A program made the translations under genes and the position numbers. Below are positions 34,203 through 46,747 of a stretch of DNA of 64,000 nt, one piece after another (the stretch's first letter is position 1; each line of letters opens with the position of its first letter). The stretch is from Favolaschia claudopus (Eukaryota > Basidiomycota > Agaricomycetes > Agaricales > Mycenaceae): positions 2,480,001-2,544,000 of the forward strand of contig JAWWNJ010000011.1 of assembly GCA_037176885.1 (NCBI GenBank). Reading direction: 5' to 3'. The notes under the pieces were generated by a model. That model worked only from the letters and a program-made list of their open reading frames with translations. It did not search any database and was not told the DNA's origin.

Positions 34203-37163
34203 TCAGAATTTTCCCTTAAACATCTCGTAGTATACTGCCATTCCCTCCAACATCCACATCACATCATGAACTGCAGTTTCCCAGACACGCAAATTCTCGG
34301 GCTGAAATCGCACCGCACAACCCCAGAAATAAAGCGACGCCACAATACTTAACACACCGTTGACTCCCCACCGGTACAGTGGACCCCACTCCTGACCTCC
34401 GCCTCCGTAGCTATCGGAGACAACCCACAACCCTCGCGCGTCCTTTCCCCTCCACGATGGTTGAAGTATGTCCCACCACTGCTGCCACTGCGCAGCATAC
34501 TCAGCGGGGTTCTCTACCACCGGCTCAGTGCGACGATTAGAAGAGATCCACGAGCCGACTAGTTTCGGTCGAGATTTGGCTGACAGATTTGATGAGCTGT
34601 GTTCAAAGCGCGAGGCGGCTTCTATTCGCGTCCAAACTGCCAACAATGCCTGGAAATGGCAGCCGAGGTCGATCTTGGTCATAGCGGCGTGGCTGTCTTT
34701 GAACCAGGGCGGTGCGTTTGGCGGGTAAGCAGGTCGGATCGCTGTCGAACACGTAGTACGGGATGGTGGGGGCACGTTCGCGATCGCCGCATGTGCTGCT
34801 TGAGAAAGTGGGGGGAAAGTTGGAGCTGTCGAGTCAGGTCCTCCGGCTGGTATGATTGGGTCGCCAGGGAGACTCGTCGGTTCCGCAACGACTGAGTCAG
34901 TCGTCGGTACCGCCGGCGAGTCATCATGCGGGACCGCCGGAGGAGGCAACAACGAAGGGGGCGACGCTGCAGCCGGGGGAGGGGATGCTGACGGCGGGGG
35001 AGACGCTGACGGCGGGGGAGACGCTGACGGCGGGGGAGACGCTGACGCCAAGGGAGGGGATGCTGGCGGAGGGGCTGACGGTGGGGAAAGGGACGTTGAC
35101 GCCGGCGGGGGAGGGGATGCTGACGGCGGGGGAGACGCTGACGCCAAGGGAGGGGATGCTGGCGGAGGGGCTGACGGTGGGGAAAGGGACGTTGACGCCG
35201 GCGGGGGAGGGGATGCTGACGGCGGGGGAGACGCTGACGCCAAGGGAGGGGATGCTGGCGGAGGGGCTGACGGTGGGGAAAGGGACGTTGATGCCGGCGG
35301 AGGGAGGTTGTCGGAGTCCACGGTGGTGCTGCCATTTGCTAGACGAGAAGATTGGCGTGTGCGAGCGGGAGGCGCAGCACGGGGACGGGTAGACTTCGAT
35401 TTACCGGCCCGGGGTTTCTGTGAAGACGGTCCCGACGACTTCAACTCGTCCATGAGCGTAGAGAGGTCGGGCCCGACGTCGCTCATGAGCTGTGCAAGAA
35501 GCGCTTTATTGCGTGCAATGTTTTCTTGTCGCTTTTTCTCGGGTATATGATAACCTAAATAGGGACCGTCGAAGAGCGGCCTGGTAGGCGTGGTCGCACC
35601 ATCGGAGTTGTCGTCGTTATCGGAGGCTTCGTGGCTATCAGGGGCGGCACCGTCATCAGGAGTAGCTGGGTATGTACAAATTTAGAGAGTGAGCAGAAAA
35701 TACCCGAAATCACTCACCTGTCGATCCTGTCGTTGTGACAGTCGTTTTCGGTGCATTAACTTTACGCTTCTTCTTTGGGCGACGTTGGAGTTCTACGTCC
35801 TCGTCGTCGGAATCCGAATCCGACGAATCCGAGTCCGAGTCATCCGACGACGACGAGTCGGAGTCGCCATCTGGAGTATCGTTAATGGTGTATGTCGCAC
35901 CACTCAAGTCGGGGGCGGTGAGAGCTGATTGAGCGCACTCCTGCGGAGCTATGGAGGCTCAGGACATGTCTATGAGGATTGGAGTAAAAACTTACTGTAA
36001 GCGGTACGGAGATAATCCGTCATGAATTTTGTAACCTCTGAAAATCGGGCCTTATCCCATTGCGGCCAGTGGGGACCAAGCACTGTACGATTGCGCCCGT
36101 AAGAAACGCTATATTATGGATTTGAGCGCCTGAATTTCTCGCAACTGTGAGCAACTCACTGTAAGGTCCGTAATTCTCCATCATACTTCGGCACCGGCCC
36201 TCCCATAATCAGCGTGGCGTGCATACCGGTATGAGCATGCAATCCCTGTAGGATTGGACCAATGAAATCCGGCACCGCATCGATACATCTACAAAGAAGT
36301 TCCGTTGATTCAGTTATCCATGCAAGCAATGGGAATTTGGTACGAATGCGCTCACCTCTGCCGGTCCGCCGGGCTCTGCGATGGAGTAGCCTTCAATTCC
36401 CCTAGGTACGAAGCCTTGGCTTCGGCACCCTGCTGTTTAGCGCGCTCTGAAACTGCTGTCCGCTCGTCGTTTGAGAGGTTTGCAAAAACTTGACGAGCGA
36501 CCTCAGCGCGAAACCCCGCCTTGGGTTCTTTCGAGCGCTCTGCTAGCTTAGTGTTGTCCCGTTTTTCAGCCTCCCATCGCTCCGCCACAATCGGTGCGAT
36601 CTTCTCCTCGTAAGATTCCTTCATGAATTGCTGGTAGGCCTGTAATGCTTTGGGTGGTGCAGTGACTCCAGACAAGTTGGCTAAGAGGACGGCGTAAGGG
36701 TCTTTCCGTGGATCTTCATCTTTACCGACGCGCTGAGTTTTGCGGATCTTTCTGAGTCGATAGGTGAACCAACGGCGGATTCGCTGGCAGACAATGAGAA
36801 GCAGAGAAAAAGGAAGCGTGATGTCACATTGTCACGTACCGCATCGAGCTCATTCACTCGCGTCGCCTTCGCCGCCGCGTCCTCCTCAGACAGCATTTCT
36901 TCGTCCTCAGGTGCGGCTGGATCCCACTCTTTCAAGACAGGCTCTTCATGATCCTTGACTCGCCATCCGACCCGCGCGTGAAATTCGCGACAAATTTTCT
37001 TCAAAATCTTCCGCTCCTGGCGACGTCCTTGATCTTTGGCTTTCTGGTATGCGTCGAGATGAGGAGTCAAGATAGTTTCTCGCGCTCCCTCGGCCCACAA
37101 CCGCAAATTTTTACGGTCTTCTTTCGCGACTTTCTTTCTGGAACGCTTTCTAGGCTTGGGCAT
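34203..37163 (-). CDS. KDZ cargo gene A: nuclear protein of unknown function (E2)
   Basis: Same exon plan and ends as the E1 copy (MPKPRKRSRKK start, MFKGKF end), with the Ser/Asp tract, a nuclear signal now reading RRPKKKRKVNAP, and the Trp-rich C-terminal domain. The Pro-rich linker is longer: a 96-bp (32-residue) unit starting PPPPASTSLSPPSAP is present three times in tandem between about 35,000 and 35,290, where E1 has a single shorter version. The N-terminal half is almost identical to E1. No lesion was seen, so it appears functional. Confidence 0.78.
34990..35300. repeat. 96-bp tandem repeat inside gene A (E2)
   Basis: In-frame tandem units of 96 bp; GCCGGCGGGGGAGGGGATGC begins at 35,101 and again at 35,197. 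They encode a Pro/Ala/Ser linker on the minus strand. The expansion is specific to E2. Confidence 0.85.
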
Positions 37164-37499
37164 TACTACTCGATGTTAGCTGTTGGTTAATTGGGCGGCA
37201 TGAACGACTCACCAACTCTTTGCTAAGTGCGGTACTATGCAGCTTGTGGATGCTCTGAGAGTATTAGTTTGTTTGGTTGCCAATTTGTTTTGTTTCTTCT
37301 CGCACGTATGGTAAGTTATCCGATTTATCCGCCTGTTTCCAAGCAGTTCCTGACCTCCGCATGTGCATGCGTAGACTCGCATCAATCTGGATCTTAGATT
37401 CCAGATCTCGATCTCACAAACCCTCCGCTTGCCGTACGTACTATAAAATCCTCGATTCCCGTTGCGTCCATTCTCCACCTCTCTCATCTCCCAACTACA

Positions 37500-38350
37500 A
37501 TGACCATCATCAACTCCACAACCTCTGGACCAGAGCGCTCTGCTCCAGCGGCTGCACACACAGAGGGTATGTGGATCTTTACTTTCTACATATCCCTTGC
37601 TCAATATCATTAGCCAACGACACTGCGGCGGCATTCGAGATCGTGCTTCGCACGATGGCCTCTGTTAATCTGGACGGCGTCGACGGTAAGCAATCACGAC
37701 GTCTGCCACTCATCGTCTGCTCATTTCTTTCCAACAGTTCGCACCGTCGACGCTTTCCAAAGGGTTCTGGACGTCGTTACCTCGTTCGACCTTTCTTCGT
37801 TCCGCCGAGGTTTGTTTTTTTCGTGTGCATGGCGGGGCTTTGTCTGATCTCTTCTCAAGCATCCGCGCAGGTCACCAACGAGGCGCCTTCCCGTTCTCCG
37901 GAGGCCGCGCCTGCGCCTGCGCCCGCGCCGAGGGGTTTTTTCCCTGCGCCGGTTCCACTCTTCCCTGCTGCTTCCCGCTCTGCATCGGTTCCAGCGGCTC
38001 CCGTTGTCGCGGCTCCGGCGGCTCCCGTTGTCGCAGCTCCAGCAGCTCCCGCTGTCGCGGCTCCGACTTTCGTCCGCACCACTCCACCGTGGGAGGTTGG
38101 GGGATTTTTTGGCAATATCCCCCCGCAGCCGCTCACGGCCATTCCCGACCCTCCCCATGCGGGTGACGATTCTGTTTGGTACTGCATCTACCAAGGCAAA
38201 TTCGTCGGCGTCACCCTCAGCCACGGGGCGGCTCTTTCGGCAACAGTCGGCGTGCGTGGAGGGCGCATGAGGTCCTACAAGACCCAGCTCCTCGCTCTTC
38301 ATGCGTTCAATGATGCCCTTGCGAGTCATGGGATTGCTGTCGTCCCTTGA
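37500..38350 (+). CDS. KDZ cargo gene B: Pro/Ala-rich protein with viroplasmin-like C-terminus (E2)
   Basis: Same four-exon gene as in E1, starting MTIINSTTSGPERSAPAAAH and ending ASHGIAVVP. The Pro/Ala linker has one AAPAAPVV unit fewer. The C-terminal module VWYCIYQGKFVGVTLSHGA is unchanged. Coding and intron sequences are almost identical to E1, and similarity falls away immediately after the stop codon. TATAAA at 37,442-37,447. Confidence 0.72.
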
Positions 38351-39353
38351 GTGCCGGGTAAAGTTCCTGATTAGTCTGATTCTCACAATATCTAACTACC
38401 CTTCGCTAGAACAAGAATACCGCCGCGTAATTTGATCAAGAGCTGTTTTTTTTATTTCCCGTAGTTGTTGACTTGTTTTGGTTGTCGCTTACCCTGTTCA
38501 CTTCTTACATCCGAATTCAATCGAGTCGTTTTTACTGTGCTTCAATCAATCTGTGTTTGATTCTTGTATATTCTTGTTTCCGACATCCGTGAGTGTTCTT
38601 GCAAAATTTCCATATGATGCCCCCCTCCTCAACACTCTTGGCTAGTGCAGATTGTGTTTCGTGCTTGTTGTGTATCCCCAGAAAGCCTCATTGAGGTGAA
38701 AAACACCCGAAGAATTGTTCTCGTGCAACCTTCATCGGCCCAAACGGGTAATATTCCACGAACTTTTTCAGGTTCCATCCGATTAGGCGGTCCAGGCTTT
38801 CGCAAAAAGATTGCTTCTGACTCAGAGCAGAAGGGCCGTTGTTTCTCAGCCAAAACAGGTAAGATTCCAGGAACTTTTTCATGTTTCATCCGACTACGCG
38901 GCGCAGACTTCCGCAAAAAGGACTGCGTCTGACTCAGAGCGGCGGAAGAATAGGTTTGTCGCCGACCCGCATCAGCACTGAATCACGAATGACTCATGAA
39001 AGTGTTTTTTTTTCCGTTACATCCAACTAGGTGGCACAGATTTCAGCGAAAGAATACAAATGCGCATCCATATGCATGTGGAGGTTTGTCCGTCGTTAGG
39101 TATACGTGGACATCGTCGCTCTTCCTTGAGTCATAATCGCAATCACAAGACAATCTCTCAAACGCAATTCCACTAGAATTCTTCACCGGATACCCGACTT
39201 TCAAATTCCTGGGTTTCCTTGCTTAGTGCGGTGGTCAACTTTTGAGATTCGGTGTCTTCGGCTGTCGCCCTCCACATGGAGCACGAGTTTCGAAGATCGC
39301 GGGGGTTTGTTGGAATGATTCGATGAATCAGGCTTTCCTCTTCTCTGCTCCTC
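38351..39353. other. 1.0 kb non-coding spacer between genes B and C (E2)
   Basis: No gene supported. Contains two imperfect direct copies of a block of about 115 bp (around 38,757 and 38,872), each with GAACTTTTTCA, a CATCCGA(T/C)TA motif and GACTCAGAGC. E1 has only traces of one such block. Confidence 0.55.
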
Positions 39354-40282
39354 TCATGTCTGACCGTCAACTTTCAAAGAACTATGAAGATGAGGAACTC
39401 CTCCAGAGTTTGGCAAAGCTCAATCTCAACGCTGTTCGAGGAGCGCAATCCAGCGCTCCGCGCACCCCGCCGCGCCCAGCTCGCTTCACAACCGTCGGCA
39501 ATCGTATCAATGACTCGGCGCCGACTGCCCCCGTATATCAGTATCATTCACCCACGAAGAGCGGGGTCACTACAGAATGGTAGTTTTTACCCTTGAATTT
39601 CATTTCTACACACTGATTTGTTTCTTCAGGTCAGAGGCCGGTGCCGCCAGCCAAGGAGTGAAGGACGGGCACGTTCGAAAAATCAAGGTTGCAAAGCCAA
39701 AGAAGAAGCAGTATAAAGCGGCTGCATACGCTGTATTCGCCGGCCGAGAGTGCGGCGTCTACGAGTCCTGGTGTGTTAGATGTTGAATGACCATCTATCT
39801 TATTTATCACTAGTGCAGGCTCATTGCAAAACCTTTGGTGTCCGGAGTTAGCAATTCCATTTTCCGTGGGTATGCCACTCTCGCTGAAGCGCAGACGGCG
39901 TTTGAGTATGCTGAAGCACGCGCTTGGACGCGTCGTTTGGGTTCTTCGGCTCCCGTACTCCCCATTCCCCGACTTCCCCTTCCTTCTTCAAGCGTTGATG
40001 ATGGCAATCCATTGCATGGTAACGAGAATTTGGACGAACGTTGGTTTGTTGTCTATCGCGGAATTTTACCTGGCGTTTACCGTTCTCAGTATGTGTTCAT
40101 TTACTTCTCTCTAAAAATATCTCAATAGCTCTATTTGTAGTCTCGAATGCCAGCTCAATACCTCTGGAATCTCTTGTGCGACTCACGAGTCGGTGGTTGG
40201 GCGCGAGAACGCCTTGAAGAAGTTTGCAGAAGCGGTTCAGTGTGGGGATACCGCGGTTTTGACTCTACCGTATGCGGGATGA
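39354..40282 (+). CDS. KDZ cargo gene C: protein with two viroplasmin/RNase H1-N-like modules (E2)
   Basis: Intact homologue of E1 gene C with the same four exons. The first module reads AYAVFAGRECGVYESW and GYATLAEAQTAFEYAEA; the second RWFVVYRGILPGVYRS. Many synonymous and some conservative changes separate it from E1 while the frame is kept, a sign of protein-level constraint. An ATG 33 bases upstream is also in frame; MSDRQLSKNYEDEELL is taken as the start by analogy with E1. Confidence 0.78.
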
Positions 40283-41198
40283 GGATCTTATTAGCTCGTT
40301 CATCTGTAAACTACATACAGCTTTATCCAGAGTTTTTCCCCTTCTCCTTGTCCGCTGTACTTGAGTCTGTGAGGGTTGGTTTCGGCTTAGCGCCCATGCA
40401 GCCTTAGGCTAAGCGCCCATGACCCAGCACCAGAATGTCCCAAAAATAGACAGCCATTTTGCGATATTCCGGTTTTACAGATGCACCCAAGCTCATTTTG
40501 AGCTCGCACAAGCGTGTATCTCTCGACCTATAATTTATTTTCAATATTTACCCAAGGAATTCTACGTAGCTGTTGCAGGAACTTCAAAGGAACTTGGTAT
40601 TTCTCCACATTGCCCGAATCGGCAAAGTTGTGCGAACTAGCTACACGCCGAAGCACCCGAATTCTTTTCATACTCTCTCCCAAGCACAAGTTGAGACCTC
40701 TGACCGCTTCAAATTGACAGAGACGGATCTCACCTACAATTCAGTCTAAAAATCAGGTCGGAACACTTTGTCTTTGGTCTTTTATCCAATTTTTTATTTT
40801 GGGCTAGTGCGAACTGCTATAAATCGAATCTTGAGACTTGTTCCATATCCCATACTGCCATCTTGACCATTTTTCGCAATGTTGTGAGTCCGACATTTTC
40901 AACTTGAGCTGAAACACTCCAAACACATTCTAGTATGTTTATACTACTGTACTTGTGACTTTCGACACCTTTATGGACCAGAATTCACCCTCTACATGGC
41001 CTTGAACGCGACGAACTCGATATGCTGTGTCTCATTGGTGTTACGTTTACACAATTACGAAATACCTTTTGGCCGCGGGTATACTTCGCTTCGCCGTTGA
41101 GAATTTGCGCTTGTTTACTTTCTCTCTCTTCTTGACCGTCACTACCTCTTTCCTCTTTCTTTGTTCTCACTTGCTCACCGTTCGAAACTTGTACCACT
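40283..41198. other. 0.9 kb non-coding spacer between genes C and D (E2)
   Basis: No gene supported. GCTAAGCGCCCATG and an inverted or near copy GCTTAGCGCCCATG lie close together around 40,385-40,425, matching similar elements in E1. Confidence 0.5.
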
Positions 41199-41957
41199 AT
41201 GAAGACTGAGCCCTCGACGCAAAGCATGAAACTTCTACGCAGAAAGAAGACCTCCTTCCTTTGCTATCCTCCACCCATGCGGGCATTGAAATTTGGTCTC
41301 GCGGAAAAGACTGAGTATCAAATTTTGTATGCTATTCATCTGCCCTTGTCGCGTGCTACTACTGAAGTCCTATCCGTTTTCCAGGCTTAATCGTCACCTC
41401 GCGCGCAACGAAAAAGCCAGAATACGTATGGCACGGTATGTGCTCTTTTCTGTCTACCCTCTGCTCCTGATTGAATGTTTCTTGAAGCAAGCGCGCTGAA
41501 CTGAAGGGTGGGGCAACGGATACGCACGAGGCTGCTGTAGACCGGGAGCGTCAATATCAGGCGGAGTACCGGGCAAGGTGAGCGCCGCATCATCATCAAT
41601 CGCCAACGTCTCACAGAACAGCACATGCCAGGAACCGCGAGGCATTGCGCTTGGCAACGGTTAGCCGTCGAATGAGGTATTTGCTTCCTTCAACCTTACC
41701 ATCTCAGCTTCGCATTCACAAATATTGTATCAAGGGACTATCGGGAGGCGTACGGAGAAGAAGCCCTGGCCGCTTACCTCCAAAGACAGCAAATCCGCCG
41801 CAAAAATGCTCGTTTGAGGAGGTTGTCGAAGGAGCCTTACGATAGCGATTTATGCCTGGACGAAGACGAGGAAGACGAGGAAGACGATGGCCCCGACGCT
41901 TCGGATGTTGATGATGATGGTAGCGAGGGGTTTTCCTTACGCCAGGCGAGTGTTTGA
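41199..41957 (+). CDS. KDZ cargo gene D: small Arg-rich basic protein with acidic tail (E2)
   Basis: Five-exon homologue of E1 gene D (MKTEPSTQSMKLLRRKKTS start; LNRHLARNEKARIRMAR and DREREYQ-type charged helix; DEDEEDEEDDGPD acidic tail). Reads without stops or frameshifts. Sequence differs at many sites from E1 but splice sites are conserved. Confidence 0.7.
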
Positions 41958-42696
41958 ACGAGCCCCTATTTCTATTGTTCCATTATCATGCTCTCGACCT
42001 GCTGTGTCTCTGTTCTGTGTTGTGGCCGATACTCCTCCCATCTCCTCCTCTCCGCGTTCTGTATTTCGATTATGATATGTACTTTTTTATCTTTGAAATA
42101 GAGTTCCATTTGCAAACATTTATTCGCAAGGGTGATTCGCACACACTGTATATTATTTTCACCGTCAAAGCTTGGCTTTGAGCCGACGGCAACAAGTGGG
42201 GCAGTGGAGATCATTTTCAGGTGGCTCTAAATCCGGAATCTCGTCCTCGTCCTCCGTCAAGTTCCCTTCATTCAGGTTCAACGCGTGTTCGCCGGCATCA
42301 CGAAGCACAAGCTGCCAGTGAATATTCTCTCTGTATATAATGTTAATTCGCCATGTAATAGAATCAATGTGTTCGCACCCAGATACCAGACTACTACAGC
42401 CATATGAATATGTGATGAGGCAGACTGAGGTTTGTTAGAGACTCAGAATTGAAAGAAAGAATGAAGGCTTACATGTGGTGGGGGAAGGCATGGAGTATGT
42501 GGCAACGGACGGAAACCGAGTCGTATTTAAGAGGCGTGAGGACAGATCTCATCGGGTCGGCACGCTTTAGGAAGAGCTAGAGGTGAAATTATGACTCGAT
42601 GACACAAAGAAAGATGGTATCATTTTTATTGTACGTAGACAAAAAATTTTCTCGTACGTAGACAAAGACAAAATCATTGAAGCGAGGAAAAGAAAT
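41958..42696. other. 0.7 kb convergent spacer between genes D and E (E2)
   Basis: 3' flanks of converging genes; nothing else recognised. Confidence 0.45.
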
Positions 42697-43170
42697 TTAT
42701 ACAACAACATCAGCGATATTACCAAACATCCTGAGACCAGTTTCGGCCCGCTCACGACGACCAGCGACCCATGCAGCACGATCAGCCTCAGGGAGGGCCT
42801 CGAATTCTTTGTCGGTACGGCCGCCCTTCTCAATCCAGCGCAAAACCCCCGCGTCAACATATTGGCGGAACAGGAAGCGCCGCCCGAGCTTTTTGACCGT
42901 CGGAAAGTTGATCCGCTTCGATCCAGATGCTGCAAGGACTGTGTGGCCGACCCTCAATTGCTGAATAATCTGGTCTTCCTGGAAAGTGACGTGACCACCA
43001 ACAAGTCCAAGGACGGATGTCGCATCCATAGTATCGAAGGCGGTATCGTCGTTGAAATCATCGAAGGTGGGTGTGTCGCCATAACGGAGTTCGCAGGTGG
43101 TATAAACCGAGTTGGCGAACGGGAGGTCGACAGGAAGTTTTTCCATTTGTCCTTCGAGATAGGCGAACGC

Positions 43171-43179
43171 CTGAGGAGC
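43171..43179. repeat. left target duplication of the nested insertion (CTGAGGAGC)
   Basis: CTGAGGAGC here and again at 46,739-46,747. E1 has a single corresponding site (CTCAGGGGC near 20,700). Eight or nine bases long, depending on whether the first C is coincidental. Confidence 0.85.
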
Positions 43180-46100
43180 ACCAAGAGTTGTGGTGATAAT
43201 GCATTATGCCCAGTAACTACTGGATACCGCATTGCATTTTTCACAGTAGTAGCTGACCAGTAATTGTTGCGGTAATGCAATGCCGCTGTAAATGATGGCC
43301 AACACTTTAATGATTATTTATTCTCTCCCGGCACTGCTTGCCGGCCCCATATCTGATGTTAATTTCTCCATGCGGAGCAAACTGATTGTAGAACTCGGCG
43401 TGCGTGCGGCATTGCTTGCCTCGGTCTCACGACTGTCAAAAGTTGAAGATATATAATTTAAAACGAATTTATTGAGCAAACATAATGCAGATGACATAAA
43501 GTAGAATGACAAATACAAAAACAAATGATATTAAACCGTGCACCGTTCGCGCTGGCACACCATTCAGCGGTTACCATATACCTGTTGATCCTCGATGAAC
43601 TCAGTAGCTACCGCACACCGCAGAAGAATGCGCTGGAAATGAGTGGCTGCGGCGATTCAGCAGGCAGCCGATGAGGTCGTCGATACTGAAGCAACAGCCA
43701 CGGGCGGTGGGTGGTGACCAATGCGTGGACGGGTAGGGCAATGCGCAGTGCACGCATCGATGGTTTGATGGACGGAGGGTCGGGTGGCTGGTACGTGGGT
43801 CGGGTGATAGTCAGTAATTTGCGGTGCGCACGACAGCGGGGCTTCAGGACACGGCGCCAGGTGGCCGGTCGTGGATGATGGGCGAGTTCAGTGGCGCAGT
43901 GAATTGCCCGAACAGGTATTGCGTTCGTCGATACAACGATTGCGTTCGTCGATACAACGGGTTTGTGACAATTCAGGGGAAATTGGTCATTGGAGCTTCA
44001 CATTGAAAGGGTGTACTCGGATGCTGGCGAAGTTGGGGGGGGCGTGCAAATGAAGGCGATGATTATAGGATTGGGAAGGCCGGATGGGCTCGCACTGACA
44101 GTATCACAACGATAACATACCTTGGTCCACCCCTTCTCTTACTGCCACCCTCTTCCAACCTCAATCATCTCAACTGTTGATCTCCTCCTTGATTCTTCCC
44201 GATCCCAACCCCAACCACAGTGATTTCGTGTGGCATCGAATGCAAGGAGCCGTCAATTGAGGGGTTGATGAGAAACGTTTAGGGAGTCCGTAGTAGTGGT
44301 AGAAGATTTAGATGATTAGAGGCGACATCCGGAGATATGTTGACGGTGTTGGGGGAGGCGGAAAAGTCGATGTGGGTGAGCGGCGGTGAGAGAGAGGTGG
44401 TGCGCTGGCAAGGTGACAGCGTGACTCACATCTCGGTACTGTTTCCGGTTGGCTCGGAGAGTCGGACCGGTTCTGCGGTACTCAACGCCCGCAGCCAAAT
44501 TAGGGAATTTACACATCAAGACGGTCGAAATTCGGTTCACGAGGTTCCACAGTAGCATTTCCAAGGAATCATATATACCAATGGCTTCTATTCAGTTGCT
44601 GAATTAGTTATAAAAAAGAACCTTTGCCATACGGAATTTATTGAGCTTGTTTCCCTCAATTCATTCTATCCAGCCAAATCTCTGTCTATGCCTTGGCTGC
44701 ATGCCGTTAAACCATATTTGAATGTACATAAGAGACGTACCCAATTAAAAGAATGTAAAACGGTCATTTTTTGAGCAGTATACTACGTATCTGGCTGGCA
44801 ATGCTGTGGGGGGTGCGAAAATCTCTTCGCTTGGTTTGGGCTCAACTCCTTGTATTTGAAAATTTAAACACCGGAACACTAAACGTATATACATACTCGT
44901 TGTGTTTATGCATGCCTCACAGTGATTTTTTACCCTTCAAAAATCAAACACATTTTGACTGATCGCTGTTTATGGACTTTACAGGATCTAAAGAGATGAA
45001 ATGACACTCGAAAGTGATTCAGAATTGTTTGATGATTGATAAACGCGTGAAATTTCTGATTTTTCCTAGCTTTACAAGCCCTAGTTTACAATATGGTCGA
45101 GTTTGAGCCTGAGTTATAGTACAAGTTTCAAGTCTAACCATCCTCAAATAGTCGACTTCCGAGTTGAGGGCCTCATAGATCATATGGCAACTAGATTTTG
45201 AAACATGTTGTACTGTACATTGAAAAGAGTCTATTCCTACAATTCTAGCCCGTATGGTGTCTTGTAGGTGATAAACGAACGACGAAAAGAAAACTGACGC
45301 CGAAGTTGGAATTTAGGCGCCCGCCTCGGACCGCCCTCCCAGCCAATCAGCGCTGGTTCCGACTCGTCCGAATCATCGGCCGAATGAATTTTTGTGTCGT
45401 GTTGAGTGTTGTTTCGAGCGTTTCCCTCGTGTTTGAGGTCATTAGAGTACATTGGAATGTAGATTAGAACCATTGACTATTCAAAGTACATTCTGAGCTA
45501 TGTAAATCGGATGAGACCGGGAGTAACTAGATGAAAACGACGTGTAAATGCTGAGCCGGATCCGAGGAAAAAGAGATCGAGCCGTATGAAATTGTTGACC
45601 TTCGCGAACGCGGTTCGTTTCGAAATGAACAAGAACAAGGGAAAGGACGAGCAAGTGAAGTACACTGAGAAGCCGAGAGAATGTAGGAAGGGGAAAGGGG
45701 CGGCGGGGAGTTAAGCATCCAAAATATGAGTCAGAAAGAGAGCAACAAGTGAACGGAAAACCCGGGGAGCAGAGGTGAAGCTACAAGAGCCAGACACTGC
45801 CGACTTTCTCACCTATCTCCCCTCCACCCCCGCTCTGCGCGCTGCGGTTCACCACCCTCACTCTCCCTACCAGAGCATCGCTGTAGTGAGAGAACGGGGT
45901 GAGATTGCAAATCAAGAAACAAAACAAAGTGCCGGCGCACCTTCTTCAGCCCAAAACAAACATTTCAGAAGAAGCGCAGACGGGCCTGGCTTGAAGACGT
46001 AGCCGGGTTTGAACAAAGTGGAGCCTCGTTAAGCTGCGGTGTGCTGATTCGTTGATCCACAAGAGGTGCTGAGAAGTGGGTACGAGAGAAGTGGGTAGGA

Positions 46101-46738
46101 TAGTGGGGAGGGGGTGGCTGGGTACAAGTCGGTTGGTGTTGTGGCAACACTCTAGTACCTCATGTTAACAACTGTAGATAGAGCAGCGTAGGTGGCGAAG
46201 CGCCGAGACCTGCCAGCGGTGCTGTAGAAGGAGGAGTGTCACATATTTGCTGGCAATTGTAGCGGCGGCCAGCGAGTGAAGAAGACGAATATAGTGCACC
46301 GGGTAAGGGGAGATACCATGGTGGTAGCTTGGGGAACCCGCTACCACAGTACACGGCGGTGCGGCGGGCGGAAGCGAGCGGGAGGGGAGGGGGAGGAGGC
46401 GGGAACGAGTGTCACAGCTTGTGACATGTGACTTTTCGATGTCGTCAGCCTGAACCCCGAGATCGCCGAGCTTTCAATCAATATAATTAATTAACGGGAA
46501 CATTCCGCGCTGTGGTTACGGCAATGCTAGCTCATCATCAGTACAATTTGACCATCAACCATCAACCATCAGATGGCCAGACAAGAGGGTGGATCAGTAC
46601 CCTAAATGGGGCTTGAATGACAGATTTACGGCCACATTGCATTGTTGCATGTCTTACTGATCAGCAACTACTGGCAACATTGTAATGCTGCTTGCAGTAG
46701 GTACTGTGTTATATTGTAATAATGTTAACACTATTACA
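43180..46738. mobile_element. non-autonomous hAT-like DNA element inside gene E of E2
   Basis: 3,559 bp flanked by an 8-9 bp duplication, as in hAT elements. The two ends form an imperfect inverted repeat of about 110 bp: the left arm has CAGTAACTACTGGATACCGC, CAGTAGTAGCTGACCAGTAA and GCAATGCCGCTGTAAAT, and the inverted right arm has CAGTACCTACTGCAAGCAGC, CAGTAGTTGCTGATCAGTAA and GCAATGTGGCCGTAAAT. No transposase-sized coding region exists inside. A 21-bp direct repeat (TGCGTTCGTCGATACAACGA) sits at 43,920-43,960. The right end carries TAGTGTTAACA when read inward, in the style of hAT ends. The interior may contain captured sequence that I cannot identify. Confidence 0.75.
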
Positions 46739-46747
46739 CTGAGGAGC
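46739..46747. repeat. right target duplication of the nested insertion (CTGAGGAGC)
   Basis: Second copy of the 9-mer at 43,171-43,179; reading of gene E resumes directly after it (minus strand, MYRLYAP). Confidence 0.85.

Noticed and set aside
34852..35550. Gly/Asp-rich plus-strand frames opposite gene A
   Set aside because: They are antisense shadows of the GC-rich Pro/Ala linker of gene A; codon structure and conservation belong to the minus strand.
43180..46738. Treating the nested insertion as part of the ancestral KDZ element
   Set aside because: Absent from E1, flanked by a perfect short duplication, and it splits an exon whose frame is restored when it is removed.
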